Assembly: GCF_033807715.1 (NCBI RefSeq)
Contig: NC_084599.1
Coordinates: 3,160,125 to 3,224,124, forward strand
DNA from: Cololabis saira
Taxonomy: Eukaryota > Chordata > Actinopteri > Beloniformes > Belonidae
Length of the DNA stretch: 64,000 nt
Reading direction: 5' to 3'
In this document: one piece after another, positions 56,257-64,000 of the stretch
How the letters are laid out: the number at the start of each line of letters is the position of its first letter
Position numbering within the stretch: position 1 is the first letter of the stretch
Translations under genes and position numbers: made by a program
Notes under the pieces: generated by a model
Databases searched by the model: none
What the model saw: only the letters and a program-made list of their open reading frames with translations
Told to the model about the DNA's origin: nothing

Positions 56257-56384
56257 ATTCTTTTGGACAAAAAGGGGCAACGTTTCAATTAGATGTCATG
56301 TTGGTTGGCCCTCAAGGGCCTCAAGCCGTCAAACCACACCTTGAATGACTCTCTTTGGGAACCACTGATCAAACACAACTGTAT

Positions 56385-56467
56385 TACCAGGAGTGGGGTT
56401 TGAACCCACGTGAGCATTTGCTCATTGGATCTTAAGTCCAACGCCTTAACCACTCGGCCATCCTGGT
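56385..56467 (-). tRNA. tRNA-Leu(TAA), intact
   Basis: Minus strand, 83 bases. Acceptor ACCAGGA pairs fully with TCCTGGT, discriminator A. D arm GCCGAGTGGTTAAGGC; anticodon stem TTGGA/TCCAA with loop CTTAAGA, anticodon TAA; variable arm GAGC-AAAT-GCTC; T arm GTGGG-TTCAAAC-CCCAC. All stems pair. It reads UUA leucine codons. A box TGGCCGAGTGG and B box GGTTCAAACCC are good Pol III promoters. No run of four T is close downstream, which is a weakness. Confidence 0.85.
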
Positions 56468-56558
56468 GATAAGACAGTTGTCCAGAAAGGAAATGTTGTT
56501 CTTTCTATATCGGTACGGCGACCTTGAGTGCCAAGAAAGGCTCCTTTAAATACAATGT

Positions 56559-56602
56559 ATTATTATTATTATCATTATTATTATCATTATTATTATTATT
56601 AT
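56559..56602. repeat. (ATT/ATC)n microsatellite
   Basis: ATT units with two ATC interruptions. Confidence 0.9.
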
Positions 56603-57492
56603 CTCTATTCTCACTCCATATTCTCTTTCTGTTTCTTTTTTTCTACTGTGTCATTATTCATTTCCACACAGACCATATCAAACACTGATCCTGAAGGATA
56701 CAGAGTTGATGTTCAGATGATTGTGGGCTGCACTTGAACAATGAAACTACCAAATGTTTATTGTTTTTCATTGTTACCTCCTTTCCCCCTCACATCCATC
56801 TGTTGAGATGTTTTCCTGTTTCATCGCACCCTGATACCAGTGGCAGGGTCCTTAACAGAGTTGTGGAGACCTTGATAACAACATTTACGTAAATCATGTG
56901 TGTTAAAACAGGGAAAGTTGTATGTGCAGGGTCATTTTTTCCACCGTCTTTGGGTCAGCCCTGGTTCACCCGGGAGACATCCTTATTGTTCTCTGTAAAC
57001 ACAGAGCCGCTCAGCTTGTACTGAACATCTCCAGCGCGGGTCATGTGGGTTGGTGTTTTAAACCCTGAAGGAGGTAATGTGTTTTTTTTGTCTCACAGTA
57101 CTGAGGGACTCTGTGAAACCTTTTATGGTTTAATGCTCCTCATTACATCATCTATGTTCTTCTGGGCTCTGAGGGCAGAGCTGCAGCCCTTTCCTGGCAG
57201 CACCCCGTACCAGTGCACAGATGATTCAAACCAAGCCTTTATTTTTGGGAAGCACTAATGACTGGATGGGTTGATGGAAGGGTGGGGGGGCAGAGCCTCA
57301 GACATCAAACGGTGGGGCAGGGTTAACGCATAATGTCCTCGTGGACCACAAGATGCTTCTCCTTACTGCACATCGTTCAGCTGTGAGCTCCTGATTCCAA
57401 AGTTACGTCATTTGTGTGTTACCACCAATGAAGAATTTTAAACACTTAATGTTGGATATTTGCATTGTCAACATAAATGAAGATTTCAAAGT
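56603..57492. other. no gene recognised
   Basis: 56800-56925 resembles a degraded hAT-MITE centre (TGTTTTCCTGTTTCATCGCA). The rest is unassigned. Confidence 0.4.
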
Positions 57493-58104
57493 TAAGCTAC
57501 TTTCACATAGAACGCGGCACACCGCCGGGGTAGGCGCAGACTCGGCGCAGAGTTGGCGCAGGTGGGAGCAGAGTCGGCGCAGGTGGGAGCAGAGTCGGCA
57601 GCGAGTGGGCGCAGACTCGGCGCAGAGCAGGGAACAGAGCAGCGCGCATATTCGTTGCAAGTTGCTTGGACAGGAAAAAAGGTTTTTCCGGTCTGGCGCC
57701 GTTTTCCCACTCGTTTGGACGTACAATAGCTACAGCTCGGTTTGCAAAATGCATGTGTCCCTGCTTCAAAGAAAAGCCCTGGCTTTAGTTCTTCTGAGGA
57801 GGAGACGAGCAGCAGCAGCAAGGAGGGGATGGGTCCATGAAATCCATTCATTCATACGCGATGCGCGCAGGCGCGCCGCTCTGCTCCCTGCTCTGCGCCG
57901 ACTCTGCACCCACTTGCGCCCACCTTGTGCCGTCTCTGCGCCGAGTCTGCACCCATCCCGGTTGTGTGCGCGGCGCAAACCACGTTCTAGGTGAAAGCCG
58001 CTTTGCGCCGTCTTGCGCCCTTGCTGCTGCGGCAACCCGGCGGCAATCCGGCGGCGTGCGCCCTGTTGCGCCCTATGCCGCCACGCAAACTCAGCGGCGT
58101 GCAT
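57493..58104. mobile_element. GC-rich palindromic element
   Basis: AAGCTACTTTCACATAGAACG at 57493 mirrors CGTTCTAGGTGAAAGCCGCTT at 57983-58003. Arms are built of GGCGCAGACTCGGCGCAGAG words against CTCTGCGCCGAGTCTG. From 58003 another GC-rich block, GCCGTCTTGCGCCCTTGC, follows, shared with 59086. Arg/Ala-rich frames on both strands are by-products of the base composition. Confidence 0.7.
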
Positions 58105-58790
58105 TTGTGGACATCCAGTCCTTTAGGTCCCCAAAAGATGCCTGAAGTTAAGCTAACTTCTGTTCTGTTTCATCTGGCTCCATAGACATGCGTATCATCA
58201 GCATAGCAATGAAAGTGTATGCCGTGATTCTGGATTATACTTCCCAACGGCTGCATGTATAAACTGAACAAGATTGGCCCTAGCACTGAACCCTGCGGAA
58301 CACCATAACAGACCCTTGACTGTTCTGAAGAAACCTCATGTACATGAACAAACTGGAACCTGTCAGATAGATATGATTTAAACCAACGTAGAGCTGTCCC
58401 TTTAATCCCAACAACATGCTCTAACCTGTGCAGTAAAATGCTGATCTACAGTGATTCAAACCAGTGCTGTCTCTGTGCTATGATGCATTCTGAACCCTGA
58501 CTGAAAAGAAGATAATTTCTATACAAATGGTCACATGACGGACTTGCAACTACCTTTTCCAGAATTTTAGACACAAATGGAAGATTGGAAATTGGTCTAT
58601 AATTAGCTAAGATGTCTGGGTCAAGAGAAGGTTTATTAAGTAAATTACTGCAACTTTGAAAACCTGTGGTACCCATCCTAAGTTTAGGGATAAGTTGATC
58701 TGGTCCAGTATTGTCCTGCCAATAAGAGAAAAAACTGTCATTGCTAGGTCTCCTATGACTTGAAAACTGTTGCAATACCAAATTGGTTGG
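58105..58790 (-). pseudogene. L2-type LINE fragment B
   Basis: Minus strand: KPSLDPDILANYRPISNLPF followed by VSKILEKVVAS is the RT entry motif of L2/CR1-like elements; downstream DNA (58110-58330) corresponds to the YADD region with damaged frames. Shares its upstream junction and neighbouring tRNA with fragment A, so arose by duplication rather than a separate insertion. Confidence 0.8.
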
Positions 58791-58861
58791 CCCTCAGGCA
58801 TGCAGGGCCTCCCAAGAAGCCTGCAATGACTCTCTTAGATCTAATCAAATGCACCTGTATT

Positions 58862-58944
58862 TACCAGGAGTGGGGTTAGAACCCACGTGAGCATTTGCTC
58901 ATTGGATCCTAAGTCCAACGCCTTAACCACTCGGCCATCCTGGT
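58862..58944 (-). tRNA. tRNA-Leu, anticodon TAG variant
   Basis: Minus strand, 83 bases, same body as the 56385 gene. Anticodon loop CTTAGGA gives TAG (reads CUA/CUG leucine) rather than TAA. All stems pair. One T-loop change (TTCTAAC for TTCAAAC) alters B-box position 57 and could weaken transcription. Functional status uncertain. Confidence 0.65.
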
Positions 58945-58979
58945 GATAAGGGCTCCGTCCAGAAAGGTCTCTAAAATCA

Positions 58980-59305
58980 GTGCGCCCTGCTCTCCCCACT
59001 TGTGCCGTCTCTACGCCGAGTCTGCGCCCATCCCGGCGGTGTGCGCGACGCAAACCGCGTTCTAGGTGAAAGCCGCTTTGTGCCGTCTTGCGCCCTTGCT
59101 GCCGCGGCAACCCGCCGGCAATCCGGCGGCATGCGCCCTGTTGCGCCCTATGACGCCGCGCAAACTCAGCGCCGTGTGCCTTGTTGCGCGCTGCTGACCT
59201 CGGCGGCAGACCCTGCGCCCTTGCGCGACGGCAGCACATACACAATGAATGGGAAAGCCGGCGGTGGCTGCCGTTGTGCGCCCTCTGTGTGAAAGCCGCT
59301 TTACT
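58980..59305. mobile_element. GC-rich element, copy 2
   Basis: GTGCGCCCTGCTCTCCCC ... GCGTTCTAGGTGAAAGCCGC ... TGTGTGAAAGCCGCTTTA. Repeats the order of 57900-58104 and adds a right end. Its left half is missing. Confidence 0.65.
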
Positions 59306-59315
59306 GCTGACTTTA

Positions 59316-59537
59316 GCAACCGGAGTTATAACTTTGAGACAGAAGCAAAACCAGTCACCTTGCACCATCATGAGGCAGAAATGGAAAAGGTTCTTCAGGA
59401 ATTATTATGGACTGAGTGAGTCGGGTTCATTCATTCATAACATTTCTGTAGATGCAGCTGATCCTCCATGTGATCAGATTGATCAGTCTGATTTCTGGTT
59501 TCCGTTTCCCCTCACACACGCCTTTCCAGGAATCTGA
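59316..59537 (+). other. unidentified open segment, possible exon
   Basis: Frame to a TGA at 59535-59537 reads ATGVITLRQKQNQSPCTIMR, then QKWKRFFRNYYGLSESGSF, IHNISVDAADPPCDQIDQSD and FWFPFPLTHAFPGI. Composition is protein-like (mixed charged, aromatic, one YY, two Cys) and unlike the neighbouring repeats. TTACTGCTGACTTTAG just before is a passable splice acceptor. I do not recognise a family. It could be a last exon of a host gene or the end of a transposon ORF. Confidence 0.25.
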
Positions 59538-62172
59538 TGGCGACTGAATGTATGTGTCAGAGCTGACACCGGTGCCTTTATGTTTAATGTTATAAATGCA
59601 AACTTACCAGGAGGACTGATTAACATTTATAACCCTTTTACAGTCCAAAGTCAACATAAAAGAAAACAAGAAGAAGAATGCAGTAAAAGAAGAAAGAGAA
59701 GGAGAAACAAGGACTTGCTTTTGTTTGCTACCACCACCAAGGCCTGAACGACTCGTTGGCCCATCTTTAGTCTTTTCTTGAAGTCACCAACTTCATCAAA
59801 TGTATTTGCAGCAAAATGTTTCTGGTCCAGTAGGTTCTAATGGGTTGTCTTTGCATGATTTACGTTCAAAAGAGAGTGCTGGACATAGTTCAGGAATCCC
59901 AATCAATAGAGAGCCCCTGCCAGGAACGTCCTGTTGGCGAACTTCACCTCCTACAAGAATGTCCTTCACCGCGTAAAGGTTCCTGAAGGCCACTCTTGCA
60001 GGTTCCTGGTAATGGAGACACAGGCCAACAATCCAGCCTCAAAGATTCTACCTGGAACTCCCACTAGCCTAGCGGAAACGGACCAATTGTCTGCCAGTCA
60101 ATGAAAATATAACTACAGTTAGGAATCATAGCTTCTTTTTGGAATGTCATCCCAACTTTTTTGATTTGTGGCTGAGGATAGAAATAATAATAAAAAAAAG
60201 GATGAAGTTGTAAGGAAACAATTGAAGAATAGTGTGTGTGTGTATGGATGTGTGTATGTGTGTGTGTGTGTAATGCAGCAAGGGCGAGGGATGACTGTGG
60301 TGCATGATCAGCAGTGTTATTTATAGGGCCAGGGAAAAAAGGAGAAGTAGATTGCAGACCTGCACATCATCTTCCACATAGATCCAATACTTTTCCAGGT
60401 TTAGTTGGCGGTGTTTCAGTCAGTGTGAGTGTGTGTGTGTGTGACTGCGGTGTTATTCTGTAAGAACAAATGAAATGGATGCAGGTCTGTCCAGTTTACT
60501 CTTTATTCATGAAAACAGTAGCTAAAACAAAGATGTATCTGTTTTGATGGGTTTTGTAGTAGATTTATGGAAAAAGATCCAGCAATAACAAGCTGAACGA
60601 GGGCAAATCAAATGTGCTTAATCAAAAAATTAAGCACATAATTCCATTAGAAATCAAAAGTCTTGTGGTGTACATTGCAATTAGTCAGAGAAAACAAAAG
60701 TGTGCATGTATATGTATATTTATCGGTAGAATGTACATAAATAAGCAAGTTTATGAGTTAAAATTTGACACTAAAACATACAGATCAAGAAGGGAGTTTA
60801 TTTAGGAGCAAGTTTCCCCTGACCACTCTTACCATTTACTTTTTACTCTTTTGTCCATACAGTTTTCTCAGAATCAGCAAATCTTCAAAGCAAGTGCACC
60901 ACTGGATGTTAAAGTGTAAATACGGGAAGAACACAACCAGAACCGAAGTAAAAGTGGTTAGGCAACAATCAGACGCAGCAGTATTATCCTCAAGCTCGCT
61001 GGAGTACCCGTGATAAGTCCATGTGTGTTGGGACCTTGCCTGCAGCAGGGGCCTTTGGGGGCTTGTGCAAGGCTGGGGAATATTTCTCTGGCAGTGGATA
61101 GGGTCCTTTAGGTGTCCCTGAACACATACACGCACACTCTTCTCTGTGTCCTTTTATATTTGTTTGTCTGATGTTAGCGTGTCTGTCCTTTTATTGCAAC
61201 ACAACTCACCACACAGTCACGTTTGTACACTGCAAAACATGACAAACACGACAGTCAGTACCACACTACACATACTGCACCCATCACTGTCTTGTCCTTG
61301 TATCGGTCTTCTCTGTTCATGCTTCAGTGATTTTAGTCCTAATCAGAAATTCAATGTCAACAAAATACAATATGTTAGATCAGACAGTCCAAGAGTGCTG
61401 GTGGAGGACACACACACACACACTCACCCACACCCACGCCTATACGTATATCAGTTGCCACACTGGCTACTTAAGCGTCCTTGGCTCAGGTTAAGAAAAG
61501 ATCACTCCCCACTTGTACACAGTAGTTTTTGGTGGTTTGTCTTTATTTTCATTGTTTGGACATAAAACAAAAACATTATTCTGACATTTAGGACAGACAA
61601 CAGATGTAAGATGTATGCATACTTGATGTATCGGATGTGAATGTGTAATGCTGAATGTCAATAAAAAGAAATAAAAATAAAAGGTGGCCTCGTACATCAG
61701 TGAGATGGGAGTTAGACTCTATTTGTTATTTTCTCTGCTTGTTATTAACTTATTTCTGAGACCCACAGTCATATGAAGAAGCTTAAAAATATGAATCTAA
61801 CTGACAAAACGTGTCAGTGTTTAGTGTAAACGGGTAACATTGCGTTCCTACTACTTTATGCTTGTAATATGAATATCTAGATTCTAGATCCAATGACTGT
61901 ATGGAGTGAAAAAGCCCTGCGCTACATAGCAGCTGTGAAACATTTCTCCAAAGGCACCCAAGTATCCGTTACCTGTTTTGTAAAGGAATGAAGGGGTGGG
62001 AGGGGAGGAAAAAATAGAGTACATTTACTGCAGATGGAGAGAAGCTAGTTGGTTGTCAAAGAGGCAAAGATACTGAGGCCATGTGAAAGCGAGGAAGAGA
62101 GGCACAAAGAATTCAGATGAATTAATGATGAATCTGCAGGAAGGCAGCCCAGAGCTGAGAGTATAGAGTATA
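59538..62172. other. unassigned 2.6 kb
   Basis: Mostly non-repetitive AT-rich DNA with short TG runs (60231-60272, 60427-60443) and a CA run (61411-61425). An AATAAAAAGAAATAAAAATAA stretch occurs near 61660. Open frames up to 139 codons, none recognised. Confidence 0.4.
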
Positions 62173-62952
<780 letters not shown>

Positions 62953-63110
62953 AGGGAGCTTTCAGACCTGTGGCCCATTTGTTTTGTTCCGATTCAGGGG
63001 CTAAATCGATACAGTTGTTTCGTTTTTTGTTTGTGGAGTTTGTGTTCACAAGGCAACCGTCTGTAGTGGTTCAAACTGATAACAAATGCCATGCACAAAC
63101 CAACTGTTCG
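62953..63110. mobile_element. Harbinger-like MITE, half copy
   Basis: TTAGGGAGCTTTCAGACCTG and TTTGTTTTGTTCCGATTCAG match the left half of the element at 2174-2874; the right end is missing. Confidence 0.7.
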
Positions 63111-63129
63111 TGCATGGCAGTTTTGGGAG

Positions 63130-63636
63130 TTTTGGGAGTTTTCTCTTCTCCTTTTCCATTTTTATTTAGTATAAGTATCTCATAGCCATCATTTTTGTCC
63201 ATCGTTCTTGTAGTTCGTTGTGCTGGCTCCCTTTTTTCTCTTTTGTGTATGTTTGCAGGCCGGAGCTTCAGGGCTGCAGTTCCCCCCTCCGATCATCCCA
63301 CTGCTGCTTCCACCTGTCTGTGTAGAAGTCTGCTGTGTGCTTGCTGACGTCCTGGCCTGCGCCCCCCCCCCCGACCACCCCAGTCTGGCCTCTGGCAGGA
63401 GGGTCCCCCCTTATGATCCAGGTCCTGGTCCAGGTTTCTTCCTCCTAAAGGGGAGTTTTTCTTGCCACTGTTTGGCTTAAGGCTTTTCTCCCACTAGGGG
63501 AGTTTTTACCTGCCATTGTTTATGTAATAATTCCTCGGGGGTTTATGTTCATGTTCTGGGTCTCTGGAAAGCGTCTGGAGACAACTTTTGTTGTATTAGA
63601 CGCTATATAAATAAAATTGAATTTAATTGAATTCAG
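63130..63636 (+). mobile_element. dispersed retroposon 3' region, copy 3
   Basis: Plus-strand version of the segments at 17741 and 23799, continuing CCAGGTTTCTTCCTCC, AGTTTTTCTTGCCACTG, GACAACTTTTGTTGTATTAG and ATATAAATAAAATTGAA. AATAAA next to a TTGAAT-type tail marks a retroposon 3' end. This is the longest copy. Confidence 0.6.
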
Positions 63637-64000
63637 GGAATTACTTGGACATCCTGCTAATAACACATCACAGTAACTAGTCTAGAAGATACAAATGTGT
63701 AAATTCATTTTTCAGCATCACTCTGGGAGAAGATATTTCTAATCTTTGCAATATTACGGAGATGTAAAAAGGCTGCTTTTGTACAAATCTGATTTATATA
63801 CTGTTTAAACGACAAATCCTGATGGAAAACAACACCAAGGTTTCTCACAGTTGCGCTGGAAGCCATCGCAACGCCATCTAACCCCTTCCTAAGACGCTCT
63901 GGACAGAGAATGATAACCTCTGTTTTATCTGAATTTAGAAGCAAGAAATTTCTGGACATCCAGTCCTTGATGTCCCTAAGACATGCCTGAAGTTTAACTA
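63637..64000 (-). pseudogene. L2-type LINE fragment C (runs off window)
   Basis: Minus strand: MSRNFLLLNSDKTEVIILCP, LDGVAMASSATVRNLGVVF, HQDLSFKQYINQI, AAFLHLRNIAKIRNIFSQSD, DAEK then a stop. This follows the YADD box in the RT palm/thumb. Same family as 55079 and 58105 and closer to the intact sequence. Continues beyond the window edge. Confidence 0.85.

Noticed and set aside
57403..58104. Arg/Ala/Ser-rich frames up to 192 codons on both strands
   Set aside because: GC-rich palindromic repeat; open frames on both strands reflect composition.

Overview
The window looks like intergenic or intronic DNA from a teleost fish. The evidence is the set of repeat families: a Rex3 LINE carrying the standard teleost Rex3 primer sites, Rex1- and L2-type LINE fragments, V-SINEs with the conserved central domain, DIRS1-like and Harbinger relics, palindromic hAT and Tc1/mariner MITEs, and very dense (TG)n/(CA)n microsatellites. 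I found no confident host protein-coding gene. Almost all long open frames are read-through of stop-free tandem repeats or of transposon DNA. Two weak exception candidates are flagged: a possible first exon on the minus strand near 4.4-4.7 kb, and an unidentified open segment at 59.32-59.54 kb.

Layout. 0-3 kb: a mariner-type MITE, then three elements nested one inside another. 3.1-7.6 kb: a 20-bp minisatellite, a G-rich minisatellite, and compound TG/CA/ATT arrays. 7.6-28 kb: a mosaic of MITEs, SINEs and LINE ends. This part includes hairpin elements (7.6 and 13.2-14.1 kb), a V-SINE with a perfect 14-bp target-site duplication (12.1 kb) and a tRNA-derived SINE with a 16-bp duplication inside a hairpin MITE (13.8 kb). 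27.9-33 kb: a Rex1-like fragment, the 3' end of an L2-type LINE, and a ~4.45-kb minisatellite that appears to have grown from that LINE's tail and has a ~1-kb higher-order duplication. 33.5-43.4 kb: a zinc-knuckle LINE end, several terminal-inverted-repeat elements, and an hAT-type element split by a solo LTR. 43.8-47.9 kb: a Harbinger relic containing transposase remnants, a hAT MITE and a nearly complete Rex3 with a 12-bp target-site duplication. 49.4-54.7 kb: the second hAT-type copy, a SWIM-like pseudogene and a DIRS1-like relic. 54-59 kb: four tRNA-Leu genes or relics mixed with L2 fragments in a segmental duplication, plus GC-rich elements. 59.5-64 kb: mostly unassigned sequence and microsatellites, then another L2 fragment running off the end.

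The only plausibly functional genes are one or two tRNA-Leu genes (56.4 kb, perhaps 58.9 kb). Everything else is best read as a record of nested insertion, tandem expansion and local duplication. All family assignments rest on reading motifs by eye; no database search was possible.
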